Shown piece after piece: positions 46,077 through 55,109 of a stretch of 64,000 bases of DNA. The stretch is taken from assembly GCF_041053105.1 (NCBI RefSeq), contig NZ_CP163444.1, forward strand, positions 2,356,001-2,420,000, written 5' to 3'. The stretch is from Streptomyces sp. R44 (GTDB lineage: Bacteria; Actinomycetota; Actinomycetes; Streptomycetales; Streptomycetaceae). A program made the translations under genes and the position numbers. Numbering within the stretch: the first letter of the stretch is position 1; each line of letters begins with the position of its first letter. The notes under the pieces are model-generated. The model worked only from the letters and a program-made list of their open reading frames with translations, had not been told where the DNA came from and made no database searches.

Positions 46077-46122
46077 ACTTTAGTCCACGGGACCCGCCGG
46101 TCAATCAACCGACTGGCGGGTC
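46077..46122 (-). promoter_or_regulatory. Candidate dcw-cluster promoter with overlapping palindrome
   Basis: Upstream of rsmH on the minus strand, TTGACC (46104-46099), a 16-bp spacer and TAAAGT (46082-46077) resemble a sigma70-type promoter. The -35 hexamer lies inside an inverted repeat whose arms, GACCCGCCGGTC (46091-46102) and GACTGGCGGGTC (46111-46122), pair with one mismatch around an 8-nt spacer. The placement would let a dimeric regulator block or recruit polymerase. The carbonic anhydrase gene starts on the other side, so the site could also affect it. Confidence 0.5.
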
Positions 46123-46233
46123 GCACAACCCGGGGAGCCCCATCTGTGGGTTAGCTCACAACAAGACTCATTGATGTTCTTTGTCCCCTCTCACAGCGGG
46201 CCGGAAAGGGGCGTGACCATTACCGTCGGAACC

Positions 46234-46773
46234 ATGTCGACCTCCGCGCACCCCTCTGCCGACGCCATACGCACCGGCGCCACGGTCACCGACCGTCTCG
46301 TCGAGGCCAACGAACGCTACGCCGCCGATTTCACCGACCCGGGAATGGACGCGCGGCCCGTGCTGCGCGTCGCCGTCGTCGCCTGCATGGACGCCCGTCT
46401 CGACCTGCACGCGGCCCTCGGCCTGGAACTCGGCGACTGCCACACCATCCGCAACGCGGGCGGTGTCGTCACCGACGACGTGATCCGCTCGCTCACCATC
46501 AGCCAGCGGGCCCTCGGCACCCGCAGCGTGATGCTGGTGCACCACACGAACTGCGGTCTCGAATCGCTCACCGAGGACTTCCGGCACGAGCTGGAGGACG
46601 AGGTCGGCCAGCGCCCCGCCTGGGCGGTCGAGGCCTTCCGCGACGTCGACCAGGACGTCCGCCAGTCGATGCAGCGGGTGCGGACCTCCCCCTTCCTGCT
46701 GCACTCCGACGACGTCCGGGGCTTCGTCTTCGATGTGACGACGGGCCTGCTGCGCGAGATCGACCCGGCTTAA
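46234..46773 (+). CDS. Beta-class carbonic anhydrase
   Basis: A 179-residue beta-carbonic anhydrase, which interconverts CO2 and bicarbonate. Zinc ligands are Cys51 in VVACMDARLDL, His104 and Cys107 in MLVHHTNCGLES; the Asp-Arg dyad follows Cys51 (CMDAR). TIRNAGGVVTDDVIRSL is the conserved active-site loop. It matches the short plant/Mycobacterium-like type. The ATG at 46234 (STSAHPSAD) is chosen over in-frame ATGs at 46171/46174, since homology starts after it. Divergent from rsmH. Confidence 0.92.
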   Translation: MSTSAHPSADAIRTGATVTDRLVEANERYAADFTDPGMDARPVLRVAVVACMDARLDLHAALGLELGDCHTIRNAGGVVTDDVIRSLTISQRALGTRSVMLVHHTNCGLESLTEDFRHELEDEVGQRPAWAVEAFRDVDQDVRQSMQRVRTSPFLLHSDDVRGFVFDVTTGLLREIDPA

Positions 46774-46896
46774 ACCCTCCACTTAAACCGTCAAACCCTG
46801 GCATTTCCCCCGCACTTGTCCGCATGCAAGTGACAGGCCCGGCCACGGCAACAACAATGCTCGGACGACAGTTCCGAAAGGCCGAGGAGGGCCGGG

Positions 46897-47915
<1,019 letters not shown>

Positions 47916-47916
<1 letters not shown>

Positions 47917-49271
47917 TGAGTGGCGCCGCCGTGCCGGACGGACCGCGGGGCGACGAGGACGACCGGGGCGGACTGCGGGCCGCCTTCGGCGGTCTCACCA
48001 CCCGCGGCCGTTCCTTCCTCGCCGCGGGGGTGGCCGCCGCCGCCTGCGCGTACGTCCTCGGCCAGGCCGATCTGCTGCGCGTCGGGCTGCTGCTCGCCGC
48101 CCTCCCGCTGATCTGCGTCCTCGTGCTGCACCGGACCCGCTACCGGGTCGCCGCCTCCCGCCGCCTCACCCCCCAGCGGGTGGAGACCTCCACCGAGGCG
48201 CGGGTCCAGCTGCGGATGGAGAACATCTCCAAGCTCCCCACCGGCCTCCTGATGCTCCAGGACCACGTGCCGTACATGCTGGGACCCCGCCCCCGCTTCG
48301 TCCTCGACCGGGTCGAGGCGGGCGGCCGGCGCGAGGTGTCCTACCGGGTCCGCTCCGACCTGCGCGGCCGCTTCCCGCTGGGCCCCCTCCAGCTGCGGCT
48401 CAACGACCCCTTCGGGATGTGCGAGCTGACCCGCTCCTTCAGCGCGTACGACACCCTCACCGTCGTGCCCCGCACCGAGGCCCTCCCGCCGGTGAAGCTC
48501 TTCGGCGAGGCCGGGGGGTACGGGGACGGGCAGTCGCGCTCCCTCGCGCTCGCCGGCGACGACGACGTCATCCCGCGCACCTACCGCCACGGCGACGACC
48601 TGCGCCGGGTCCACTGGCGCTCCACCGCCCGCTACGGCGAGCTGATGGTCCGCCGCGAGGAGCTCCCCCAGCGGGCCCGCTGCACCGTCCTCCTCGACAC
48701 CCGCCGGATCGCCTTCCAGGGCGCGGGCCCCGACTCGGCCTTCGAATGGGCCGTCTCCGGCACCGCCTCCGCGCTCGTCCACATGCTGGAGCGCGGCTAC
48801 GCGGTCCGGCTGCTCACCGACACCGGCAGCGCGATCCCCGGCGAGGGGGCCGAGGGCTTCGCCGGCTCGGCACAGGACTCGGCCGAAGCGGCCGGTCTGA
48901 TGATGGACACCCTCGCGGTCGTCGACCACTCCGAGGGGGCCGGGCTCTCCCGCGCCTCCGACGTGCTGCGCGGCGGCGGCGACGGACTGCTCATCGCCTT
49001 CCTCGGCGACCTCGACGAGGAGCAGGCCGCCCTCGCCGCCCGGATGCGGGGACGGTCCGGCGCGGCCGTCGCGTTCGTCCTGGACTCCGGCACCTGGCTC
49101 ACCGGCGGCGCGGTCCCCGGAGCGGTCGAGGACCGGGTGCGGCAGCTGCGCGAGGCGGGCTGGACGGCGCTCGCCGTACCGGCCGGCGCCTCGCTCGCCG
49201 ATCTGTGGCAGCAGGCGGCCGGGCTCCGCCCGGAGTCCGCCGCCGCCGACACCTACGGAGGATGGTCATGA
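47916..49271 (+). CDS. DUF58 domain protein
   Basis: A 451-residue protein with two N-terminal helices (FLAAGVAAAACAYVLG, VGLLLAALPLICVLVL) and a cytoplasmic DUF58 region. The DUF58 core is DDVIPRTYRHGDDLRRVHWRSTARYGELMVR, followed by a VWA-like part (CTVLLDTRRIAF). These proteins occur with MoxR ATPases. Function is unknown; a role in envelope assembly is inferred from the context. The ATG at 47916 overlaps the moxR stop; the GTG at 47913 is an alternative. Confidence 0.92.
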
Positions 49272-51658
49272 GCGGCCGCGCACGGCTGACGCTCGCTTCC
49301 TGGGCCGCCACCCTGATGGCCGCCGGGGCGCTGCTCCCCCTGGTGAAGCCGGCGACCTGGATCTTCACGGCCGCCTTCGTCCTCGCCCTGGTGAGCGGGG
49401 TGGGCACGCTGGCCCGGCGGGTGCCGCTGGCCCGGCCGCTGACCCTGCTCGCGCAGACCGTCACCGCGGTCCTCGCGCTGACCGTGTTCTTCGCCCGGGA
49501 GCAGGCCTTCCTGTGGCTCGTCCCGGGCCCCGAGGTCTTCACGCACGCCGCCGAGCTGTTCCAGGCGGGCGCCGAGGACGTCGGCCGGTACGCGATCCCC
49601 GCGCCCGACACCGAGGGCATCCGGCTCATGCTGGTCGGCGGCGTCGTCGCGATCGGGCTCCTGGTGGACACCCTCGCGGTCACCTTCCGCAAGGCGGCCC
49701 CGGCCGGCCTGCCGCTGCTCGCCCTGTACTCGGTGGCCGCCGGCCTCTCCGGCGGCGGCGCGGGCTGGCTCTGGTTCCTCCTCGCGGCCACCGGCTATCT
49801 GCTGCTGCTGCTCGCCGAGGGCCGTGACCGGCTCTCCCAGTGGGGGCGGGTCTTCGGCGGCGCCCAGCGCTCCGGCCGGCCCGGCTCCAGCGTCGCCGCC
49901 GGCGGCGGCCCCGCCTTCGCCCCGGCGCGCACCGGCCGCCGGATCGGCGCGGTCGCCATGGGCGTCGCCCTTGTGGTGCCGTTCGCGCTGCCGGGCTTCT
50001 CCGGCGGTCTCTTCGGCGGCAACGGCGAGGGGAGCGGGGGCGCCGGAAAGGGCGGCACGATCGCCGCGGTGAACCCGCTGGTCTCCCTGCAGGACAATCT
50101 GCGCCAGCCGGAGGACCGTGAGGTCCTGCGCTACCGGACCAACGCCCGCGACACCAGCGGGATGTACCTGCGGCTGGTCGCCCTGGACCAGTTCGACGGC
50201 ACCTCGTGGAAGTCCTCGGTCCGCCCGATCGAGGACGTGCCCAAGCAGCTGCCCTGGCCGGACGGCCTCTCCCAGAGTGTCCGGATCACCGAGGTGACCA
50301 GCAACTTCGTCGCCTCCGACGCGTACGAGCAGAAGTGGCTGCCCATGCCGTACCCGGCGGGCCGGGTCGACATCGAGGGACGCTGGCGGTACGAGCCGGC
50401 CGGCCGGATGCTCGTCGGCGACGACAAGCAGACCACGAAGGGCGCCCGCTACCAGGTCTCCAGCCTGGACGTGCAGCCGACGGCCGCGCAGCTGGCCGGC
50501 TCCGGGCCCGCCCCGGAGAAGCTGCGCCGCGAGTACACCAAGGTGCCGACGACGCTGCCGGCCGACGTGCGGGCCACGGCCCTGGACGTCACCAAGGGCG
50601 CGCGGAACGACTACGAGCGGGCGGTGAAGCTCCAGGACTGGTTCGCCCGGGACGGCGGCTTCCGCTACGACGTCGACGTGGAGTCCGGCACCGGCGTCCA
50701 GGCGATCTCCCGCTTCCTGAAGGACAAGGAGGGCTTCTGCGTCCACTTCTCCTTCTCGATGGCGGCGATGGCCCGCTCGCTCGGCATCCCCGCCCGGGTC
50801 GCCGTGGGCTTCATGCCCGGCACGACGCAGACCGACGGTTCGCTCTCCGTCGGCATCCGGGACGCGCACGCCTGGCCCGAGCTGTACTTCGAGGGTGCCG
50901 GGTGGACGCGGTTCGAGCCGACCCCCTCGCGGGGCTCCACCCCCTCGTACACCCAGGCGAACACGCCCTCGGGCACGGCCACCGGGCCCGCGCAGCCGCA
51001 GCAGAGCGCCTCGGCGCAGCCGTCCGCCGCGCCGAGCGCCCCCGAGAGCTGCACCCCGCAGATGAAGAAGCTCGGCGACTGCGGTCCCGACGCGGCGGTG
51101 GCCGGCGCGTCCTCGGACGGCTCGGGCCCGGACCTCCGCACGGTCCTCCTGGTGTCCCTGGCGGTCCTCCTCCTCGTCGCGCTCCCCCTCCTCCCCCTCT
51201 TCTGGCGGACGCGGGTACGGTCGCGACGACTCGGCCCGGGCGGCGGCGGCGCCCTCGCGGTCTGGGAGGAGATCAACGACACGGCCTGGGACCACGGGGT
51301 CGAGCCGGACGACTCCCTGACGCCGAGGAAGTCGGCGGCGCGGATCGTCCGCCTCGGTGAGCTGCGGGGCGAGTCCGCGGACGCGGTGCACCGGGTGGCG
51401 CGGGCGGTGGAGGAGGTGCTGTACGCGCCCCGGCCGCGGCCGGTCGCGGACCTGGCCTCCGAGGCGGGGCGGGTCCGTGTGGGCTTCCACGCGGGCGCCG
51501 ACCGGATCACCCGGCTGCGGGCCCTCCTGGCCCCGCGCTCGGCGACCCGCCTCCGCTGGGCGTGGTCGACCCGCTGGTCCTCCTGGACGACCCGCCGCCA
51601 CGCGCTGACAGCCCGAGCGACAGCCGCCCTCCGCCGCGCCCCCCACGAGACCGGCTGA
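49268..51658 (+). CDS. TgpA-like membrane transglutaminase-domain protein
   Basis: A 796-residue membrane protein. The N-terminal half has five or more helices (ASWAATLMAAGALLPLV to FLLAATGYLLLLLAEG, then GVALVVPFALPGF). The external half has the DUF3488 region and a transglutaminase-like core with Cys in KEGFCVHFSFSMA (about 490), His in GIRDAHAWPELYFEG (about 534) and the Trp/Glu end motif WTRFEPTP. One more helix follows (TVLLVSLAVLLLVALPLLPLF), then a DUF4129-like cytoplasmic tail. GGAGG 7 bp upstream fixes the ATG at 49268, which overlaps the DUF58 stop (ATGA). It probably acts as an envelope protease or crosslinker. Confidence 0.92.
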   Translation: MSGRARLTLASWAATLMAAGALLPLVKPATWIFTAAFVLALVSGVGTLARRVPLARPLTLLAQTVTAVLALTVFFAREQAFLWLVPGPEVFTHAAELFQAGAEDVGRYAIPAPDTEGIRLMLVGGVVAIGLLVDTLAVTFRKAAPAGLPLLALYSVAAGLSGGGAGWLWFLLAATGYLLLLLAEGRDRLSQWGRVFGGAQRSGRPGSSVAAGGGPAFAPARTGRRIGAVAMGVALVVPFALPGFSGGLFGGNGEGSGGAGKGGTIAAVNPLVSLQDNLRQPEDREVLRYRTNARDTSGMYLRLVALDQFDGTSWKSSVRPIEDVPKQLPWPDGLSQSVRITEVTSNFVASDAYEQKWLPMPYPAGRVDIEGRWRYEPAGRMLVGDDKQTTKGARYQVSSLDVQPTAAQLAGSGPAPEKLRREYTKVPTTLPADVRATALDVTKGARNDYERAVKLQDWFARDGGFRYDVDVESGTGVQAISRFLKDKEGFCVHFSFSMAAMARSLGIPARVAVGFMPGTTQTDGSLSVGIRDAHAWPELYFEGAGWTRFEPTPSRGSTPSYTQANTPSGTATGPAQPQQSASAQPSAAPSAPESCTPQMKKLGDCGPDAAVAGASSDGSGPDLRTVLLVSLAVLLLVALPLLPLFWRTRVRSRRLGPGGGGALAVWEEINDTAWDHGVEPDDSLTPRKSAARIVRLGELRGESADAVHRVARAVEEVLYAPRPRPVADLASEAGRVRVGFHAGADRITRLRALLAPRSATRLRWAWSTRWSSWTTRRHALTARATAALRRAPHETG

Positions 51659-51683
51659 CCACACCGGGGCCGGCGCCCACCGC

Positions 51684-51882
51684 CCGTGTGGGCGATCGTC
51701 CCGCAGGGCGGGACGGGTGGGCACACGGGACGGCGCGCCCAGCGGCGCCTCCGCGTTCCGCGCCTGGACCCGCACCCGCTGCACGGGGTGCGGGTTCGGG
51801 GGCGGAAGCCTCTGGCGCCGGCAGTGGCGCCGTTCCGTTGTGCCCACCCGTTCCGCCCCAGCGGAACGATTGCCCACAACGG
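51684..51882. repeat. Structured dispersed repeat, copy B (REPIN-like)
   Basis: Second copy of the element at 27913-28119, in the same orientation and 199 bp long. The first 80 bp differ at one position, and the last 70 bp differ at only a handful. The middle 45 bp has diverged but still gives ACCCGCACC pairing with GGTGCGGGT. The left hairpin is GTGTG/CGTCCCGC/GCGGGACG/CACAC and the right one GTTGTG/CGTTCCGC/GCGGAACG/CACAAC. It starts 25 bp after the transglutaminase stop and lies between convergent genes. The 322-bp gap 51659-51980 holds this element and a terminator, no gene. Confidence 0.88.
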
Positions 51883-51897
51883 CCGCCCGGAACGGGT

Positions 51898-51945
51898 CGA
51901 GCCCCGCAGAGGGCGCGCCGAGTGGCGCGGGCCCTGCGGGGCTCG
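51898..51945 (-). terminator. Terminator hairpin of the DUF3040 gene
   Basis: CGAGCCCCGCAG (51898-51909) pairs perfectly with CTGCGGGGCTCG (51934-51945); the 24-nt interior is also GC-rich and partly self-complementary (GGCGCGCC). It lies 36 bp past the stop of the leftward DUF3040 gene. Confidence 0.75.
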
Positions 51946-51980
51946 GGGGTTTCGGGGGCGGGGCTACCGCATCGGGGCCG

Positions 51981-52370
51981 TCAGTGGCCGCCGCCCTGCT
52001 GCTCATCGCGGCGCCGCTGCCACCGCGCCTCGATCCGGTCCATCATGGAGCGTCGCTGCCGAGCCGGACGGCCCGCGGCCGCCCGCTGCTCACCCGGCTT
52101 CGGCGCCTTGCGCCATCCGGTGACCGCCAGGACCGCGCAGCCCAGCATGACGAGGAATCCCACCACGCTGATCCAGATCTGCTGTGCGACCATTCCGGCC
52201 ATGAGGAGCGCGATACCCACCAGGAAGCCGGCGACTGCCTGGTAAACCCGTCGCCGGGTGTACGTACGCAGTCCGCTTCCCTCGAGCGCTGTCGCGAACT
52301 TGGGATCTTCGGCGTACAGCGCTCGCTCCATCTGCTCGAGCATTCGCTGCTCGTGCTCCGAGAGCGGCAC
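51981..52370 (-). CDS. DUF3040 membrane protein
   Basis: A 129-residue DUF3040 protein. The conserved N-terminus reads PLSEHEQRMLEQMERALYAEDPKFA. Two helices (VAGFLVGIALLMAGMVAQQ, ISVVGFLVMLGCAVLAVTGW) follow, and the basic tail carries RRSMMDRIEARWQRRRDEQ. The family is restricted to actinobacteria and of unknown function. GTG start at 52370 with AGGAGGA upstream. A promoter is visible at 52421-52449. Confidence 0.93.
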   Translation of the reverse strand: MPLSEHEQRMLEQMERALYAEDPKFATALEGSGLRTYTRRRVYQAVAGFLVGIALLMAGMVAQQIWISVVGFLVMLGCAVLAVTGWRKAPKPGEQRAAAGRPARQRRSMMDRIEARWQRRRDEQQGGGH

Positions 52371-52420
52371 GGAGTCCTCCTAGTCGTCGGTCGCGGGGGC
52401 GACCGGTTTGCGGCCCTTTC

Positions 52421-52449
52421 AGGATAGGCAGGGAATCGCCCCCGTGAAA
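52421..52449 (-). promoter_or_regulatory. Candidate promoter of the DUF3040 gene
   Basis: On the minus strand TTTCAC (52449-52444), a 17-bp spacer and TATCCT (52426-52421) lie 50-80 bp upstream of the GTG start. The -10 fits the actinobacterial TANNNT pattern and the spacer is ideal; the -35 is weak. Confidence 0.45.
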
Positions 52450-52548
52450 CCCGCCCTCAATGCCGAATAGCCAATCCGGGCCGCCATGCGGATCGGTTGC
52501 TGAGGCGTTGATTCCCCAGCCCCTTGTCCGTCATGCCGGATGGTGTCC

Positions 52549-52580
52549 CCCGATCATACGGGGCGGAGCCCCACATCGGG
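52549..52580 (-). terminator. Terminator hairpin of the methyltransferase gene
   Basis: A two-part hairpin past the methyltransferase stop: outer arms CCCGAT (52549-52554) and ATCGGG (52575-52580) enclose an inner perfect stem GGGGC-GGA-GCCCC (52560-52572). The rest of the 272-bp gap 52371-52642 holds the DUF3040 promoter and nothing else I can identify. Confidence 0.7.
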
Positions 52581-52642
52581 CGGGCTGTGGCGTACTCCAT
52601 GGCACACCGCGGCCCGCACCGCCGAACAGGTGACCGTCCCGA

Positions 52643-53431
52643 TCAGGCCCGCTTCTCGCCGAGAACGTGCAGCTGGGTGGCGATGGCGTGGAAGGAGGGC
52701 AGCTCCGCGGCGGCCGCCTCCAGCTTGAGCAGGGCCTCGGCGGCACCGGGCTCGGTGTCGACGAGGGCTCCGGGAACGAGGTCGGCGAAGACCCGGACAC
52801 CGTGCACGGCGCCGACCGCGAGTCCGGCTCCGTCGGCGAGCTCGGTGAGCTGCTCGGCGGTGAAGCGCCGGGGCACCGGGTCGCCGGCGCCCCAGCGGCC
52901 CGCCGGGTCGTCGAGCGCGTGCCGGGCCTCGGTGAAGTGGCCGGCGAGGGCGCGGGCCAGGACGGCGCCGCCGACGCCGGCGGCGAGCAGGCTGAGGCTG
53001 CCGCCGGGGCGGAGCGCGGCCGTCGCGTTCCGCAGGCCCTCGGCGGGGTCGTCGACGTACTCCAGGACGCCGTGGCAGAGCACCGTGTCGTGGGCGTCGC
53101 GCTCGACGACGTCGAAGAGGCCCTTGATGTCGCCCTGGACGCCGGTGACGAGGTCGGCGACGCCGGCCTCGGCGGCCCGGCGCTCCAGCGCGAAGAGCGC
53201 GTTGGGGCTGGGGTCGACGACGGTGACCCGGTGGCCGAGGCGGGCCACCGGCACCGCGAAGTTGCCGGAGCCGCCGCCCGTGTCGAGGACGTCGAGGCTG
53301 TCCTTCCCGGTGGCCTCGACCCGGCGGTCCAGGGCGTCTTTGAGGACGTCCCAGACGACGGCGGTACGCAGGGAGGCGCGCGACGGGCGCGACGAAGCCT
53401 CTCGACCGAAGACAGGGGAAGGGTCCGGCAC
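52643..53431 (-). CDS. SAM-dependent methyltransferase (class I)
   Basis: A 262-residue class I methyltransferase. The SAM-binding motif I is LDVLDTGGGSGNFAVPVA (about residue 46), motif II VTVVDPSPNALFALERRA and the post-motif VQGDIKGLF then HDTVLCHGVLEYVDDP. A helix EQLTELADGAGLAVGAVHG leads the C-terminal region. The layout resembles SmtA/CmoM-like or UbiE-like small-molecule or tRNA methyltransferases; the substrate is unknown. GTG start with GAGGAG upstream. It lies 67 bp after the HEPN gene in the same direction. Confidence 0.9.
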   Translation of the reverse strand: MPDPSPVFGREASSRPSRASLRTAVVWDVLKDALDRRVEATGKDSLDVLDTGGGSGNFAVPVARLGHRVTVVDPSPNALFALERRAAEAGVADLVTGVQGDIKGLFDVVERDAHDTVLCHGVLEYVDDPAEGLRNATAALRPGGSLSLLAAGVGGAVLARALAGHFTEARHALDDPAGRWGAGDPVPRRFTAEQLTELADGAGLAVGAVHGVRVFADLVPGALVDTEPGAAEALLKLEAAAAELPSFHAIATQLHVLGEKRA

Positions 53432-53498
53432 GGCTGTTGACTCCTCGGTGACGGGTACGGACGCTCCCCACCCTATGGCCTCGCCCCTGCCTTTCGGA

Positions 53499-54017
53499 TC
53501 ATCCTCCGGCCTCGTCGGCCCCGGGCTGGCGGGGCAGTACCGGCGGGAGGGCGAGCAGCCGCTCGACCAGGCGCAGGAAGTGGGCGGCGTCCCTGAGCAG
53601 GTCGTCGGCCTCGCGTCGGGTGGCGGCGCTGCTGATGCCGGCCTCGGCGCGGGCTCTGCGCGGGGCGCCGGCGGCGAAGAGGGCGCTCCACTCGGTCAGC
53701 TCGGGGGCGAGGTCGGGGAGGAGCTCCCAGGTGCTCCTTATCCGCTGCCGGTGGCGGGGCCGGGTGTCGGGCCTGGCCCGGGCGGCGAGCACGGCGGCGG
53801 CCGCGCGCAGGGCGGCGAGGTGGGCGGTGGCGTACCGCTCGTGGGGGCGGTCGAGGACGGCGGCCTCGGCGAGTCCGGCGCGGGACTTGGCGAGGAGGTC
53901 GAGGGCGGCGGGCGGGGCGGCGGAGCGGCGCGTGACGGGGTGGATGTCGGAGCCGGGTCCCGCCTCCCCGGGGGTGGGACGGCGGCGGGGCGCGGCTGCT
54001 GCGGATGGGCTTGCCAT
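53499..54017 (-). CDS. SAV_6107-type HEPN domain protein
   Basis: A 172-residue helical protein of the SAV_6107 HEPN family, common in Streptomyces. After a disordered Pro/Ala lead, the HEPN-like helices are ALDLLAKSRAGLAEAAV, RYATAHLAALRAAAAVLAAR and EADDLLRDAAHFLRLVERLL. I do not see the Rx4-6H catalytic motif of HEPN RNases, although RPDTRPRHRQRIRS is His/Arg-rich. The role is unknown; some HEPN proteins are toxins or RNA-binding. ATG at 54017, divergent from the ABC/YhgE operon. Confidence 0.85.
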   Translation of the reverse strand: MASPSAAAAPRRRPTPGEAGPGSDIHPVTRRSAAPPAALDLLAKSRAGLAEAAVLDRPHERYATAHLAALRAAAAVLAARARPDTRPRHRQRIRSTWELLPDLAPELTEWSALFAAGAPRRARAEAGISSAATRREADDLLRDAAHFLRLVERLLALPPVLPRQPGADEAGG

Positions 54018-54105
54018 GACGAGCCTCCTGTCGTCGCGTGACGGCGCTGTGGCCGTATGTGTTCATCGTGCCGTGCCCCACTGACAATCGCGCTGACCTG
54101 GGGTT

Positions 54106-54134
54106 TTGCCTGAAACCCAACCCGGGGGTAACTT
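54106..54134 (+). promoter_or_regulatory. Candidate promoter of the ABC-YhgE-TetR operon
   Basis: TTGCCT at 54106-54111, a 17-bp spacer and TAACTT at 54129-54134 form a good sigma70-type promoter. The palindromic operator at 54133-54158 overlaps the last two bases of the -10 and the expected start site at about 54141, so a bound repressor would stop initiation. Confidence 0.65.
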
Positions 54135-54158
54135 TTGAACTGACTGGTCAGTTCAAAA
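54133..54158. promoter_or_regulatory. TetR-type operator (perfect 26-bp palindrome)
   Basis: TTTTGAACTGAC at 54133-54144, two bases, then GTCAGTTCAAAA at 54147-54158: two perfect 12-bp arms. Size and symmetry suit a TetR dimer. The site overlaps the promoter and ends 22 bp before the GTG of the first gene. The TetR encoded as the third gene of the same operon is the obvious ligand, giving negative autoregulation (inference). Confidence 0.85.
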
Positions 54159-54179
54159 AGGGGAATGGGGGGTGAGTCC

Positions 54180-55109
54180 GTGGGCACGGAAACCGAGGAA
54201 CAGCCGCACGGCGCCGCCGTCGTCACGGACGGCTTCGGACTGAAGGGACCGCGCGGCTGGGCCTTCCGGGAGGTCTCCTTCCGCGCCGAGCCCGGCGCGC
54301 TGGTGGCGATCGAGGGCCCCTCGGGCTCGGGCCGCACCTGTCTGCTGCTCGCGCTCACCGGCCGGATGAAGGCCAAGGAGGGCCACGCCGAGGTCGGCGG
54401 CCTCCCCCTGCCCCGCAGGATGGCCGCCGTGCGCCGGATCAGCGCGCTCGGCCAGGTCCCGGGCGTCAGCGAGCTCGACCCCGCCTTCACGGTCGCCGAG
54501 CACCTGCGCGAGCGTGCCCTGCTCCAGCGCCGCTTCGACGGTTCCGTACGGGCCCTGCTGCGGCGCCCCGCCGAGCGGGCGGCGACGTCCCGGTCCCGGA
54601 TCGACGAGGCCGTGAAGGCCGCGGGTCTGGACCTCGACGCCCTGCCGAAGGGCGAGCGGACCTCCGTACGGGATCTGGAGCGCCTCGAAGCGCTGCGGCT
54701 CTCGATCGCCCTGGCCCTGATCGGCCGTCCCCGGCTGCTCGCCGTGGACGACACCGACCTGAAGCTCTCGGACGCCGACCGCGCCGAGGCCTGGGCGCTG
54801 CTGCGCTCCCTGGCCGCTTCGGGGACGACCGTCCTCGCCGTCTGCAGCGAGGCCCCCGAGGACGCCCTGCGCATCACGACGGTCCCGGGCGACAGCAAGG
54901 CGACCGGGCCCGCCCGGGCCGAGGACACGGCCGTCGACGCCACGGCCACCGAAGGCACGGCCACCGACAAGGCCGTCGACGAAGGCACCGCCGACGACGA
55001 GACGGCCACCGAAGAAACCGCCGTCGGGGAGACGGCGACCGACGGCACCACCGACGCCACGACCGAGGAGGGGGCGGCCGATGCGCTCGCCGAAACTGGC
55101 CGCGCTTGA
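54180..55109 (+). CDS. Degenerate ABC-type ATPase-like protein paired with YhgE/Pip
   Basis: A 309-residue protein with an ABC ATPase fold that lacks canonical motifs. Walker A is GPSGSGRT at about residues 46-53: the catalytic Lys is Arg52. Walker B reads LLAVDDTD, with Asp where the catalytic Glu is expected. No LSGGQ is visible; SVRDLERLEALRLSIALALI stands in its place. The last 70 residues are an acidic, Thr/Ala/Glu repeat tail (DDETATEETAVGETATDGTT). It may bind but not hydrolyse ATP. The GTG at 54180 has GGGGGG about 7 bp upstream; ATG at 54165 is an alternative. It overlaps the YhgE gene by 29 bp. Confidence 0.82.
   Translation: MGTETEEQPHGAAVVTDGFGLKGPRGWAFREVSFRAEPGALVAIEGPSGSGRTCLLLALTGRMKAKEGHAEVGGLPLPRRMAAVRRISALGQVPGVSELDPAFTVAEHLRERALLQRRFDGSVRALLRRPAERAATSRSRIDEAVKAAGLDLDALPKGERTSVRDLERLEALRLSIALALIGRPRLLAVDDTDLKLSDADRAEAWALLRSLAASGTTVLAVCSEAPEDALRITTVPGDSKATGPARAEDTAVDATATEGTATDKAVDEGTADDETATEETAVGETATDGTTDATTEEGAADALAETGRA

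Noticed and set aside
46770..46792. Direct repeat TTAAACCCTC / TTAAACCGTC 13 bp apart after the carbonic anhydrase gene
   Set aside because: It starts at the stop codon, is short, and has no partner motif; too weak to call a regulatory site.
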